DNA from: E44-bin88 sp034419075
Lineage (GTDB): Bacteria; Chloroflexota; Dehalococcoidia; Dehalococcoidales; BS750m-G39
Length of the DNA stretch: 64,000 nucleotides
Direction: 5' to 3'
NCBI GenBank assembly: GCA_034419075.1
Contig: DAOULR010000004.1
Location: 45,464-109,463 of the forward strand
The position numbers and the translations under genes were made by a program. This document shows positions 35,129 to 44,208 of this stretch, one piece after another. Within the stretch, counting starts at the first letter, position 1; each line of letters starts with the position of its first letter. A model generated the notes under the pieces. That model did no database searches, was not told where the DNA came from, and was given only the letters and a program-made list of their open reading frames with translations.

Positions 35129-35341
35129 TTAGAGTTCTTCCTGGGCGACCTTCAGCTTTATCTCCTTGGGGGTGGCTTTATCTATCTTGTCGGGGGGAAT
35201 GAAATAGCCGGCCTCGGTGGGGTCGGTGGTGACCTGAAACTTGCTGATTTCGCCCGTCCAGGAGTCCCTTATGATGTTGTTAACCGTCCCCAGCAGCTTG
35301 CCATTCTTGTCCTTTACCTTGGCGCCGTACTCAATCTGCAT
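35129..35341 (-). CDS. PRC-barrel domain protein
   Basis: 70 residues from ATG 35341, GGGAGGTATTGCT upstream. Pattern: GAKVKDKNGKLLGTVNNIIRD followed by a beta sheet ending GYFIPPDKID, typical of PRC-barrel (photosynthetic-reaction-centre H-subunit-like) modules found alone in many bacteria. Role unknown: such modules bind small ligands or ribosome factors. Confidence 0.8.
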   Translation of the reverse strand: MQIEYGAKVKDKNGKLLGTVNNIIRDSWTGEISKFQVTTDPTEAGYFIPPDKIDKATPKEIKLKVAQEEL

Positions 35342-35392
35342 AGCAATACCTCCCATCAAAAGCTATTCACGTTATCTTTAAGCTAAAAGCGG

Positions 35393-35974
35393 TTACTTGG
35401 CGGCGAAAAAGCCAAGCGCCAGCTTTATCTTTTCCTCTAGGGTCAGGTCGGGGTCGGGGGGGATGGTGGCAATAGCGCGGGTGGCTTCCCGCAACGAGTA
35501 GCCCAGGGCGGTGAGGGCGCCTAGGACCTCGGCGTTTTCCTCGGCGAACTCGGGGGGTGGGGTTACCCAGCCGGCACCTATCTTCTCTTTAAGCTCCAGT
35601 ATGATGCGTTGCGCCGTCTTTTTGCCCACACCCGGTATTTCGGCCAGGAGGTTGGCGTTACCGGTGGCGATGGTCATGGCCAGCTTTTCGGCGCTCATCG
35701 CCGAGAGCATGGACAGCGCCAGCTTGGGGCCCAGCCTGGATACGGAAATCAAAGTCTGGAAAAGCCCCAGCTCTTCGGGGGCGGCGAAGCCATAGAGGGC
35801 AGCAATGTCTTCCCGGAGATGGAAGTGGGTATGCAACTCGACATCCTCTCCTTTAGCGCCCAGAGTGGAGAGGGTGGAGGTGGGCATAAAGACCTTGAAG
35901 CCGACGCCGTTGACGTCAATGACGGCCCAGTCGCTGCCTATCGTCTCCAGCTTTCCTTTAAGAGAGGCTATCAC
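35393..35974 (-). CDS. ruvA: Holliday junction ATP-dependent helicase subunit RuvA
   Basis: 193 residues, DNA-binding tetramer that holds the junction. OB-fold N-terminus (MIASLKGKLETIGSDWAV), two helix-hairpin-helix motifs near 70-90 and GVGKKTAQRIILELK at about 115-130, and the C-terminal domain that binds RuvB. It overlaps ruvC by 4 bp. No ruvB appears in the window. Confidence 0.95.
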   Translation of the reverse strand: MIASLKGKLETIGSDWAVIDVNGVGFKVFMPTSTLSTLGAKGEDVELHTHFHLREDIAALYGFAAPEELGLFQTLISVSRLGPKLALSMLSAMSAEKLAMTIATGNANLLAEIPGVGKKTAQRIILELKEKIGAGWVTPPPEFAEENAEVLGALTALGYSLREATRAIATIPPDPDLTLEEKIKLALGFFAAK

Positions 35975-36477
35975 CTTTTCTCCTCGCTTTCGGCTACCAG
36001 GCTTTCCAGGTGCATTCGGCGCAGGTGGCAGATAGCTACGGCCAGGGCGTCGGCGGCGTCGGTGGGGTGGGGGGCTTCGGTCAGGTTTAATTGTAGTTTT
36101 ACCATCTCCTGTACCTGCTCCTTGGTGCTGACGCCGTAGTCGGTAACCCGCTTTTTGACCTCGGCGGGGGAGTATTCGTAGGCGGTGATTTTCACCTCGG
36201 CGGCGGCCAGGATGGCGATGGCCTGCGCTCGACCTATGGCCAGCGCCGTCCTGACGTTCATGGCCACAAATGGGCTCTCGATGGCGATGACGTCGGGGTT
36301 AAAGCGGGCAATTACCTCCCGGAGTCCCTGGTATATATAGCTCAAACGCTCCCCGATGGGGGAGCGCTCGGAGGCGGTCAGGGCGCCGCAGTCAACAAAG
36401 GTTGCCTCATCGTCTTCGGCCTTGATGACCCCGTAGCCCGTGGTTATCGTGCCCGGGTCAATGCCTAATATTATCAT
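35971..36477 (-). CDS. ruvC: Crossover junction endodeoxyribonuclease RuvC
   Basis: 168 residues, normal length. It cuts Holliday junctions with four acidic residues: D7 in ILGIDPGTITTGYGVI, E66-like in AIESPFVAMNVRTA, and the C-terminal pair in TDAADALAVAICHL. It overlaps ruvA by ATGA and follows the yebC gene, the classic yebC-ruvC-ruvA order. ATG start is directly after GGCATTGACCC-type sequence. Confidence 0.95.
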   Translation of the reverse strand: MIILGIDPGTITTGYGVIKAEDDEATFVDCGALTASERSPIGERLSYIYQGLREVIARFNPDVIAIESPFVAMNVRTALAIGRAQAIAILAAAEVKITAYEYSPAEVKKRVTDYGVSTKEQVQEMVKLQLNLTEAPHPTDAADALAVAICHLRRMHLESLVAESEEKR

Positions 36478-36487
36478 CGGGGCTGGC

Positions 36488-37237
36488 TCACGATTGGTAT
36501 TTCTCCAGTATGGCGTCGGAGAAGTCGGCGTTGCAGGCGACGCTTTGCACCTCGTCCAGTTCCTCCAGCATATCGAGCAATTTTAGGGTCTGCAGGGCGG
36601 CCTTTTCTTCCAGTTCGACGACGCTCTTGGGCACCAGGCAGACCTCGGCCGAGTTGACGGTCATCTTCTTCTGCTCCAGCGCTTCCCGGACCTTTTCCAA
36701 CTCGGCGGGTTTGGTGTAGACCTCCAGGTATTTGTTCTCTATCTTGACGTCGTCGGCGCCGGTGTCGATGGCCTCAAGCGCCAGTTCTTCGGCGTCCTGG
36801 GCGTTGGTGGGGACGGTGATTAAGCCGCGCGAATCGAAGAGCCAGGCGACACTGCCGCTTTCACTCAGGTTGCCGCCGTGGCGGGTAAAGATATTCCTCA
36901 CCTCTTGCAGGGTGCGGTTACGGTTGTCACTGAGCGCCTGTACCAGTATGGCCACGCCGCTGGGGCCGTAGCCTTCGAGGACCATCTCGACCAGGACGGC
37001 GCCTTCGGCGCGGCCGCTGCCTCGTTTGATGGCGCGCTCAATGTTGTCCAGGGGCATGCTGTTGTCGCGGGCTTTCTGCACCGCCAGCCTCAAGCGGAAG
37101 TTAGCCTCGGGGTTGGGACCACCCTCCCGCACCGCCACGATAATCTCGCGGGCCAGCTTGGTGAAGAGCTGACCGCGGCGGTCGTCAGCCACCCCTTTTT
37201 TCCGCTTGATAGTTGACCACTTGGAATGACCCGACAT
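36488..37237 (-). CDS. yebC: YebC/PmpR-family transcription or translation regulator
   Basis: 249 residues from ATG 37237, chosen as the family start MSGHSKWSTIKRKK and because AAAGAGGTAGC precedes it; the longer frame at 37264 is not needed. Motifs include GRAEGAVLVEMVLEGYGPSG and GGNLSESGSVAWLF. YebC proteins act as regulators of translation at difficult peptides and as transcription factors. It is the first of the yebC-ruvC-ruvA operon. Confidence 0.93.
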   Translation of the reverse strand: MSGHSKWSTIKRKKGVADDRRGQLFTKLAREIIVAVREGGPNPEANFRLRLAVQKARDNSMPLDNIERAIKRGSGRAEGAVLVEMVLEGYGPSGVAILVQALSDNRNRTLQEVRNIFTRHGGNLSESGSVAWLFDSRGLITVPTNAQDAEELALEAIDTGADDVKIENKYLEVYTKPAELEKVREALEQKKMTVNSAEVCLVPKSVVELEEKAALQTLKLLDMLEELDEVQSVACNADFSDAILEKYQS

Positions 37238-37288
37238 AGCTACCTCTTTAGTAGATTCTAGCACCTCGCCTGTTGGGGGTCAAAGGGT

Positions 37289-37654
37289 TCATTTCGTATC
37301 GCCAATGGCGATGGCGATAGCGTATTCCTTGGAGTGGGAGAGGCTGACGGTAAGATTTTCTAAGCCCAGCGCTTTGGCTTGGTTTTGTGCCTCGCCGTAG
37401 AGGTTGACCAGGGGTTTACTCTTATCGTCAGCCAGTATCTCGATGTCTTTGAGGCTAGCGCCCGCCGTCGGTTTGCCCAGTGCCTTTATCACCGCTTCCT
37501 TGGCGGCGAAGCGCGCCGCCAGCGAGGGCAGCTTCCAGCGGTAGGCTTTTATCTCGGCGCCGGTGTAAATCCGCTGGAGGAAGGCTTCTCCCTGGCGGGC
37601 GATGGCCGCTTTTATACGGGCGATTTCAATTATATCAACGCCGATAGCGTGCAT
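37289..37654 (-). CDS. acpS: Holo-[acyl-carrier-protein] synthase
   Basis: 121 residues, normal length. It transfers the 4'-phosphopantetheine arm of CoA to acyl carrier protein. Mg-binding Asp in GVDIIEIARI (D8) and Glu in ARFAAKEAVIKAL (E57-like), the phosphopantetheinyl transferase signature. ATG at 37654, preceded by no strong ribosome site (intergenic sequence starts TTATAGTC). It is divergent from the repeat block and upstream of the yebC group. Confidence 0.93.
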   Translation of the reverse strand: MHAIGVDIIEIARIKAAIARQGEAFLQRIYTGAEIKAYRWKLPSLAARFAAKEAVIKALGKPTAGASLKDIEILADDKSKPLVNLYGEAQNQAKALGLENLTVSLSHSKEYAIAIAIGDTK

Positions 37655-37710
37655 GTGTTGGGATTATAGTCTATTTGCGGGGGGTGTTCAAGGGTGGAAA
37701 GGTTGATTTA

Positions 37711-37920
37711 CTGCCCCACCCCCGGGTCTTTTTACCCACACCAGACCGCCCACAAAGGTCTTTCAAAGGGGGGCTACGCCCCCCTTAAGAACCTCCCAAA
37801 AATCTTTGGAACTGGCGTTTGTTTTGATTCCTCAACCGTCTGGGGGTTTGAAAGGGGGCTTTGCCCCTTTCTACCTTAAAAGGGTGGTGGGTGGGAATAG
37901 ATAAAATCGGGGTGGGAGGG
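37711..37920. repeat. Intergenic GC-rich repeat, copy 3 (degenerate A plus B)
   Basis: 368-bp gap between acpS and the HAD gene. Palindromes at GGGGGGCTACGCCCCCC (about 37767) and at GGGGGCTTTGCCCC (about 37854), each followed by a stretch such as TTTCTACCTTAAAAGGGTGG and GGGTGGGAATAGATAAAAT. The second half repeats the B half at 50820-50905 and 61511-61583. No genes. Confidence 0.75.
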
Positions 37921-38022
37921 GATTTGGAATTTGGTTGCCGCAGGTGTTAAAATTAGGGGCGGAGTAAGTCCGTATTTTTTTATAATTATTGAACTATGGG
38001 TTGTTTCTAGAAAGAGGACTTA

Positions 38023-38829
38023 ATGAACTACAGGCTGTTGGTGGTAGATATTGACGGCACCTTGCTGGGCAGCGAGGGCGGCATCTCGGATAAGGATAAG
38101 AAAGCGCTGGCCGCGGCCAGGCGGGCGGGGGTGAAGGTCTGCCTCTCCACGGGGCGGGCGGCCCAGGGTTGCCATTGGATTGTGGATGAGCTTTCGCTGG
38201 ACGGCTATCACATATTCTTCGATGGGGCGCTGGTATCAGGGCCGAATAAGGAGCTCTACGTCGAGCCGCTGGAGAGGGGGGTGGTCAAGGAGGTGGTTGA
38301 TTTCGTCCGTAAGAACGATATCTATCTGGAGCTTTATTCGGCGAAGGACTACTTCGTCGAGCGGGAGAACTGGGCGACGGAGATTCACCGCAGTTACTTT
38401 AAGCTGGAGCCTATGGTGGTAGATTTTACTAAACTGAGGGGTGGTCAGAGGTTTATCAAGGGGGGGCTGATAACGCGCGACGACGAGGAGGTGGCTAAGG
38501 CGAAGAGCTTCCGTAACCACTTCGACCGCAGCCTGCGTTTTTCGGTGGCCCGCTCGCCAGCCTATCCCGGCGTGGAGTTCATCAACGTGGTGGCCCCTGA
38601 GGTTTCCAAGGGGAAGGCGCTGACGGGGCTGGCTTCGCACTTGGGGGTATCGCTGAGCGAGGTTATGGCTATCGGGGACGGCACCAATGACATCAGCCTG
38701 CTATCCATCGCCGGGCTGGCGGTGGCTATGGGCAATGCCCCCGATGAGGTCAAGGCGGTGGCCCACCGCGTTACTGATGAGGTGGGGAAGAGCGGGGTGG
38801 CGGCGGCGATTAATAAGTTTTTGCTTTGA
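38023..38829 (+). CDS. Cof-type HAD-superfamily hydrolase
   Basis: 268 residues. HAD motif I is VVDIDGTLL (residues 7-15), motif II has STGRAAQ, motif III at KGKAL (about residue 194), and motif IV is IGDGTNDISLLSIAG. A large cap domain (about 80-180) places it in the Cof/sugar-phosphatase subfamily. Likely a phosphatase for sugar phosphates or FMN; substrate unknown. ATG at 38023 with AAAGAGGAC upstream. It stands alone in a gap between a repeat block and the collagen-like gene. Confidence 0.87.
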   Translation: MNYRLLVVDIDGTLLGSEGGISDKDKKALAAARRAGVKVCLSTGRAAQGCHWIVDELSLDGYHIFFDGALVSGPNKELYVEPLERGVVKEVVDFVRKNDIYLELYSAKDYFVERENWATEIHRSYFKLEPMVVDFTKLRGGQRFIKGGLITRDDEEVAKAKSFRNHFDRSLRFSVARSPAYPGVEFINVVAPEVSKGKALTGLASHLGVSLSEVMAIGDGTNDISLLSIAGLAVAMGNAPDEVKAVAHRVTDEVGKSGVAAAINKFLL

Positions 38830-38856
38830 TGGGGTGTTATGTAGGTTGACTGCCTG

Positions 38857-38865
38857 TGCTATAAT
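38857..38865 (+). promoter_or_regulatory. Extended -10 promoter for the collagen-like/propeller gene
   Basis: TGC-TATAAT, 153 bp before the start of the 39018 gene. The -35 match is poor. Confidence 0.55.
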
Positions 38866-38930
38866 ATTCGTTAATGGCTTTTTAATCACTCAGAGAGATT
38901 ATAAAAGCAGAAAGCGATTGTCAGTGAGAA

Positions 38931-38982
38931 ATTTGGGGTGTTCATGGTCTGGATTTTCGGCTATGATACCCCAATTTTTTTA
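38931..38982 (+). terminator. Attenuator-like hairpin in the collagen/propeller leader
   Basis: Arms TTGGGGTGTT-CATGG and CTATGATACCCCAA (one bulge, wobbles) with a T-run TTTTTTT directly after, between the promoter at 38857 and the gene at 39018. As a leader it could stop transcription prematurely. The upstream part pairs loosely (TCACTCAG with TCAGTGA). No known riboswitch recognised. Confidence 0.65.
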
Positions 38983-39017
38983 TGCCATAGGGAGATAGAA
39001 CAGCCTGGGAGAGAGAA

Positions 39018-40223
39018 ATGAAGCAAGCAGTTAAGGTAGTCGTTTTTCTGGTGATTCTGGCATTGATTATGGTGCCGCTGGCGGCCTGCGACCTGGAGCA
39101 GGATGGGCAGGTGGCGCAGGTGGAGCAGGGTCCAGCAGGGCCACAGGGGCCGGCAGGGCCAGCGGGTCCAGCGGGGCCAAGAGGATCGCAGGGTCCAGCG
39201 GGGCCACAGGGACCGCAGGGAGAGCCAGGGCCAGCGGGGCCTCAGGGACCAGCGGGGGCGCAGGGAGCCATCGGGCCACAGGGTGCCACTGGGCTAATGG
39301 GACCTCCAGGTCCAGCGGGAGAGGCAGGGGCGGCGGGGACTTCGTTGAACCCGATGCAGATTGCCCTGCTGCGGTGGTGGGAAGCCAATGAGACGGGCAT
39401 AACCTACAGCGTGGGCGCGAGCACCAACCCCGTGGGCATCTGCTTCGACGGCGAGAACATCTGGACCGCCAATAATGCCAGTGCTAATGTGACCAAGCTT
39501 AAAGCCATCGACGGCACCGAGTGTGCCGGCAGTCCCTACGCTGTGGGTAATGCCCCCAACGGTATATGCTTCGACGGGAAATACATCTGGACTGCCAATT
39601 ACGCCAGCAATAATGTAACCAAGCTCCTGGCCAGCGACGGCAGCTTGGTCGGCACCTATCCCGTCACCGAACCCCTGGCCATCTGCTTCGACGGCGCTAA
39701 CATCTGGGTCACCCAATACTCCAGCACTAATGTCCACAAGCTGAGACCCAGCGACGGTGTTGTGCTGGGTACCTATACTGTGGGCTACGACCCCTATGGA
39801 ATCTGCTTCGACGGCGAGAACATCTGGGTCTCTGGTAACGGCCCTGACACGGTAACCAAGCTTAGAGCCAGCGACGGTGCTTGGCTCGGCACCTACAATG
39901 TGGGCGACTCTCCCCACGACATATGTTTCGACGGGGAGAACATCTGGGTAACCAATCAAGTAGACGGCACAGTGACCAAGCTGAGAGCCAGCGACGGCAG
40001 CTTGGTCGGCACCTACAATGTGGGCACCAATCCCATGTACATCTGCTTCGACGGTGAGAACATCTGGGTAGTTAACCACAACGACAATACGGTAACCAAG
40101 CTGAAAGCCAGCGACGGTAGCCCGGTCGGCACCTACAACGTCGGTACTAACCCTCACGGCATCTGCTTCGATGGTGCCAATATCTGGGTTACTAATAGCG
40201 ATGGTACGGTAAGCAAGCTCTAG
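39018..40223 (+). CDS. Collagen-like lipoprotein with a seven-bladed propeller
   Basis: 401 residues. A signal peptide and lipobox LAAC (Cys24) make it a surface lipoprotein. Residues about 38-108 are Gly-X-Y repeats (GPAGPQGPAGPAG etc.), able to form a collagen-like triple helix. The rest has seven tandem repeats of about 40 residues, each with ICFDGENIW and VTKLxASDG, i.e. a YncE/NHL-type beta-propeller with exactly seven blades. This could bind sugars, proteins or surfaces. Its leader carries an attenuator. It is one of four collagen-like lipoproteins in the window, but the only one with a propeller. Confidence 0.88.
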   Translation: MKQAVKVVVFLVILALIMVPLAACDLEQDGQVAQVEQGPAGPQGPAGPAGPAGPRGSQGPAGPQGPQGEPGPAGPQGPAGAQGAIGPQGATGLMGPPGPAGEAGAAGTSLNPMQIALLRWWEANETGITYSVGASTNPVGICFDGENIWTANNASANVTKLKAIDGTECAGSPYAVGNAPNGICFDGKYIWTANYASNNVTKLLASDGSLVGTYPVTEPLAICFDGANIWVTQYSSTNVHKLRPSDGVVLGTYTVGYDPYGICFDGENIWVSGNGPDTVTKLRASDGAWLGTYNVGDSPHDICFDGENIWVTNQVDGTVTKLRASDGSLVGTYNVGTNPMYICFDGENIWVVNHNDNTVTKLKASDGSPVGTYNVGTNPHGICFDGANIWVTNSDGTVSKL

Positions 40224-40247
40224 GAGGGATTTGAGAGAAAGTCAACC

Positions 40248-40277
40248 GAGAGCCAGGGTTTTTAGGCCCTGGCTCTC
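40248..40277 (+). terminator. Hairpin after the propeller gene
   Basis: Perfect 11-bp arms GAGAGCCAGGG / CCCTGGCTCTC with an 8-nt loop, 25 bp after the stop. The T-tail is weak, but the arm is strong. Confidence 0.75.
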
Positions 40278-40321
40278 AGCTTATTCGGTTTTGATTTAGG
40301 GCCGCTTGATTAACAGGCGGT

Positions 40322-41173
40322 TTATTCTTTGCTGCGGACGGCCTTAACGACTCCGGTCGCCACCAGGGCCGCGCCCACGACTATGGCAATCCAGAAGCCA
40401 TAGACCGATAGCCAAAGTATGAGGCTGCGATTGCCTTGGGCATCATCAACCAGCTCGTCTATGGTATCGTCGTCGAAGACTATGCTGGAAATATAGTAGG
40501 GCATCTTGGTTTCGGGCCCGACGACCATACTGTAGGTCGAATTGCTCATGGTGTAAACGGTGGTACCGGTTACCGGCTCCACCTTCAGGCTGATGTCTAT
40601 GTCCAAAACCTGAGGGATACCGGTCCCTTCCTGGGCGCCAATGTCCAGGTCCTGCTCGCTGATGGCGAAGTCGTAGACGGTCAGGCCGTGGAATTCTTCT
40701 TCACCGGTAAAGGCGGCTTCCAGGGGACGCCCGGCACTGAGAATCCATATGGAGTAGCTTTCCTTTTCTAAATCGGAAGGGAAGCAGAACTGGCCGCTAC
40801 GTGGCATACCATCAGCTTGGTTGGCCACAAACGCCCGGGTAGAGCGGTCAACACTCATCTCCCCATAGGCACCAAAATCGGGCAGTTCCATGCCAGCCAG
40901 GGCGTGGGTGCAGGTAACCGTCTCACTGATGGTGAGCACGTTGTCCTGGACGCCCATTGCATCTTGCAATCGCTGTACGAGCACCGGAATTTCGTCCAGC
41001 GTTTGGGTATCGGGGTTGAGCACGTAATAGGTGCCCTCGAAGTTGATGTCTCTGTGGTGGTCTGCGGGGATTTTGACCATGCCGGGGAAGATGGCCAACA
41101 GCCAGACCAGGGCGAAAACGACCAGGACCAGACCAATGACGGTCAGGCTCAGGCTCCCACCTTTCATTCTCAT
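40322..41173 (-). CDS. DUF3068 / PorA-like membrane protein
   Basis: 283 residues. Two hydrophobic segments, one at the N-terminus (about 8-32) and one near the C-terminus (about 250-277), enclose a large beta-rich domain of about 200 residues. The order matches DUF3068 proteins (porin PorA family), named from actinobacterial porins but distributed widely; a role as porin here is not established, and no outer-membrane evidence exists. It lies between two collagen-like genes, convergent with the first. Confidence 0.65.
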   Translation of the reverse strand: MRMKGGSLSLTVIGLVLVVFALVWLLAIFPGMVKIPADHHRDINFEGTYYVLNPDTQTLDEIPVLVQRLQDAMGVQDNVLTISETVTCTHALAGMELPDFGAYGEMSVDRSTRAFVANQADGMPRSGQFCFPSDLEKESYSIWILSAGRPLEAAFTGEEEFHGLTVYDFAISEQDLDIGAQEGTGIPQVLDIDISLKVEPVTGTTVYTMSNSTYSMVVGPETKMPYYISSIVFDDDTIDELVDDAQGNRSLILWLSVYGFWIAIVVGAALVATGVVKAVRSKE

Positions 41174-41332
41174 TGCGATAAACCTCCTTACGTTTACCTA
41201 GCGTTAATAGGTATATAGTGGAGCATTATACAGTGCAGATGAAACTTTTGCAATAGTTAGCTTTAAAGAGGTGGAGTTATATGGAGTTAAATAACGTCAG
41301 CTTTGGTGAGTTACCGTGACCCTGGCGATGTC

Positions 41333-42313
41333 TTAAAGGTGGAGCTCGATAATATCGCCGTCCTTTAAGATATGGTCGCGTCTGGCCATGACGCCGTCGT
41401 GCTTGGCCGAGCCCCAGATGCGGGCGTACTTCATCTTAGCGCGGAAGTCCTTGTGCACCGCTTCGGCGGCGTCGGCCAGGGTGCTGCCCTTCTTCAGGAT
41501 GATGGGGTCGTTGGGGTCGGGCTTTTTGCCGGGGGCCTTGGTGTAGACGCGGATGATATCTAATACTTCGTAGATTTTGCCCCTAAGCTCCTCTAATCCC
41601 GCGCCCTCGGTGGCGGAGATGGCGATGAGGGGGAAACGCTTGCCGTATTCGGTCTTCAGAATCGCGAAATTACGCCCGTCTGTGTCCAAATCGCTCTTGT
41701 TGCCGACGACGAGCGCCTTCTGGTGCCAGACGGTGAACTCGGGGTCTAATTCGGTATCACCTTCGCCAATCAATATCCTCATCTTCTTGAGCTGCTCGGT
41801 GACGGCCTGCATCTGCTCCAGCGGTTCGGCGCTCAAATCAATAATGACGAGCAGGGCGTCGGCTCTTCGGAGCAGCGGCGGCATCCAGAACTCGGTAGTC
41901 TGGGGGGCGAGGGGTGGGGTATCGATGAGCTGAATCTTGATGTTCTCGAACTCCATCATGCCGGGGAGGGCCTGGTGGGTGGTGAAGGGATAGTCGGCGA
42001 CGGGCGGGGAGGCATTGGTGATAGCGGCCACGATTTGAGACTTGCCCGCGTTGGGCAGGCCAGCCAGCGCCAGCTGGGCAGCGCCTTCCTTTTCGATAAC
42101 CAAAGATGCCCGCCGTGCGCCGCTCTTCTTGGCGGCCTGCTGACTGAGCTTGGCGATGCGACCTCTCAGCTCGGCGCGGAGGTGGTCGGTGCCCTTGTGC
42201 TTGGGCATGATGGCCAGCATCTCTTCCAGGGCGGCTATCTTTTCCAGGGGGTCTTTGGCCTCCCGGAAGGCCTTTTCGGCCTCGAAGTATTGCGGCGGCA
42301 GGTTAGCCGGCAT
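41333..42313 (-). CDS. DRG/OBG-type GTPase with TGS domain
   Basis: 326 residues. N-terminal helical region (about 1-75), a G domain with G1 GLPNAGKS, a G3 of IDTPPLA (unusual: DTPP instead of DTPG) and G4 NKSD, then a C-terminal TGS domain (about 250-326) ending ILKDGDIIELHL. Such GTPases act at ribosomes or as RNA regulators. It is separated by 3 bp from uvrC and both are transcribed in the same direction. Confidence 0.88.
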   Translation of the reverse strand: MPANLPPQYFEAEKAFREAKDPLEKIAALEEMLAIMPKHKGTDHLRAELRGRIAKLSQQAAKKSGARRASLVIEKEGAAQLALAGLPNAGKSQIVAAITNASPPVADYPFTTHQALPGMMEFENIKIQLIDTPPLAPQTTEFWMPPLLRRADALLVIIDLSAEPLEQMQAVTEQLKKMRILIGEGDTELDPEFTVWHQKALVVGNKSDLDTDGRNFAILKTEYGKRFPLIAISATEGAGLEELRGKIYEVLDIIRVYTKAPGKKPDPNDPIILKKGSTLADAAEAVHKDFRAKMKYARIWGSAKHDGVMARRDHILKDGDIIELHL

Positions 42314-42316
42314 TTT

Positions 42317-44134
42317 CTAGAGATACTCCTTTATCTTTTGCGCTAGACTCTCCGTTATCCTACTGACTTTAGCCAGCTCTTCAACGCTGGCTTCACGTAT
42401 ACCTTTTAGCGAGCCGAAATGACGAATTAAGGCCTTCTTACGCTTGGCGCCGATACCGGGGACGCTATCCAGTACCGAGGCAAAGCTCTCCCTTTTTCTT
42501 ATTCTATGATGATAACCGAGGGCAAAGCGGTGAGCCTCGTCCCTAAGACGCTGCAACAGCTGCAGTCCGGGGGAGGAGGGGGGCAAAACGATGGGCTTGG
42601 CCCGGCCGGGGATAAAAAGCTCCTCGTTTTCCTTGGTCAGCCCGGCGGCGGGGATGGCCTCGGCTCCCATTTCCCGCATCGCTTTGATGGCGGCGCTTAG
42701 CTGCCCCTTGCCGCCGTCGATGAGCACCATGTCGGGCTTAATCGCCCATGTTCCCGAAGCGGCCTCCGCCCGTTTGAAGCGCCTTTTGAGTACCTCGGCG
42801 AGCATGGCGTAGTCGTCGGCGCCGCTAACGCTCTTTATCTTGAAACGTCGGTAGTGCGCTGGCTTGGGTTTGCCCTTGTCGAAGACGACCATGCTGCCCA
42901 CCGCCGCCATTCCCTGAATATCGGAAATATCATAGCCCTCGATGCGGTCGGGGGAGTGGGGGAGGTTAAGCTCTTCCTTAATCTCCGCTAGTGCTGCCGA
43001 AAGCGCTTTGGGAGAAGCCAGCTGCTTTATCTTCAACTGCTCCAGACCCTGTTTGGCATTCTGGGCCACGATATCTACTAATTGCTTTTTGTTGCCCCGT
43101 TGTGGCACCTGAATCTTGACGGCGCCGCCCCGCTTGTCGGAAAGCCACTTTTGCAGGGTGTCCTTATCCTCCACCGGGTGCTGGAGTAAAAGTAGGGGAG
43201 GGATGTGGGGGGCGGAAGAATAAAACTGCTGGATAAAACTTGACATAATACTATTCGGCTCTTCGTGGCGGGTGCCCTGGAGGACAAAGCTTTCACGGCC
43301 TATCAATTTGCCGTTGCGGATGAAAAACACCTGGACGTAAGCCCGGTCCCTCTCGGCGCTGAAGGCGATGACGTCCTGCTCACCTCTCGTCTTAGTGGCG
43401 ATGCGCTGACCCTCGACCACCGCCTCCACCGCCTGAATCTGGTCGCGGAGGCGGGCGGCTTTCTCAAAGTCCATATTTTCCGCCGCCTGATTCATCCTGT
43501 TTTCCAGCTGCTTAACCACCTTCTCCTGCTTGCCCTCAAGAAAGAGGATGACTTGCTTGATGAGCTCGTCGTATTCGGTACGGCTGACCTTACCGATGCA
43601 GGGGGCCAGGCAGTGGCCAATGTCGTATTGGAGGCAGGCTCTGGGGTCGTCTCCGCTAATCTGGCGGGTGCAGGAGCGGAAGGGGAAGATGCCTTTTAGC
43701 AGCTTTAGGGTCTGGCGTATTGACTTGGCGCTGGCGAAGGGACCGAAATAGCGCCCGCCGTTTTCCACCAGTTTTCGGGTGATGTGGACACGGGGCCAGT
43801 CTTCGCCCAAGTCTATCTTGAGGTAGGGGAAGGTCTTATCGTCCCTGAGGCGGGCGTTGTAGCGAGGGTGGTGCTGCTTGATAAGGTTCAGCTCCAGGAT
43901 CAGGGCTTCCTGCTCCGAGGCGGTGACGAAGTACTCCAGGTCTTTGACCTGACTCACCATGCGCCGAGTTTTGGGTGTCAACTTTTGCTCGGAGCCGAAG
44001 TAGGAGCTTACCCGATGGCGCAGGCTGGCGGCTTTGCCTACATAGATGATGTTGCCCTCGGCGTCTTTGAAGAGGTAGACACCGGGGGTGGGTGGTAGCC
44101 CTTTTATCTGTTCCGTAATATAGCTGGTCGTCAT
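42317..44134 (-). CDS. uvrC: UvrABC system protein C
   Basis: 605 residues. It makes the 3' and 5' cuts around DNA damage. GIY-YIG domain at the N-terminus (GVYLFKDAEGNIIYVGKA, about residues 18-35), the UVR domain near 205 (LENRMNQAAENMDFEKAARLR), the RNase H-like nuclease domain (DISDIQGMAAVGSMVVF) and the C-terminal helix-hairpin-helix pair (SVPGIGAKRKKALIRHFGSL). Full length. It overlaps nothing and its ATG lies 3' of a promoter for the collagen cluster in the opposite direction. It works with UvrB (30912-32909). Confidence 0.96.
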   Translation of the reverse strand: MTTSYITEQIKGLPPTPGVYLFKDAEGNIIYVGKAASLRHRVSSYFGSEQKLTPKTRRMVSQVKDLEYFVTASEQEALILELNLIKQHHPRYNARLRDDKTFPYLKIDLGEDWPRVHITRKLVENGGRYFGPFASAKSIRQTLKLLKGIFPFRSCTRQISGDDPRACLQYDIGHCLAPCIGKVSRTEYDELIKQVILFLEGKQEKVVKQLENRMNQAAENMDFEKAARLRDQIQAVEAVVEGQRIATKTRGEQDVIAFSAERDRAYVQVFFIRNGKLIGRESFVLQGTRHEEPNSIMSSFIQQFYSSAPHIPPLLLLQHPVEDKDTLQKWLSDKRGGAVKIQVPQRGNKKQLVDIVAQNAKQGLEQLKIKQLASPKALSAALAEIKEELNLPHSPDRIEGYDISDIQGMAAVGSMVVFDKGKPKPAHYRRFKIKSVSGADDYAMLAEVLKRRFKRAEAASGTWAIKPDMVLIDGGKGQLSAAIKAMREMGAEAIPAAGLTKENEELFIPGRAKPIVLPPSSPGLQLLQRLRDEAHRFALGYHHRIRKRESFASVLDSVPGIGAKRKKALIRHFGSLKGIREASVEELAKVSRITESLAQKIKEYL

Positions 44135-44208
44135 ACCGATTTATTTTAGCATAGCCTGTGAGCGGGGCAAAGTTTGGGAGGGTTAGTCCGGAAAAGGGGT
44201 AAAAATCG

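Noticed and set aside
39420..40220. Tandem ~123-bp DNA repeats that might suggest a CRISPR or minisatellite array
   Set aside because: The repeats are in frame and encode the seven propeller blades (ICFDG...IW); spacers are not unique and length is too long.
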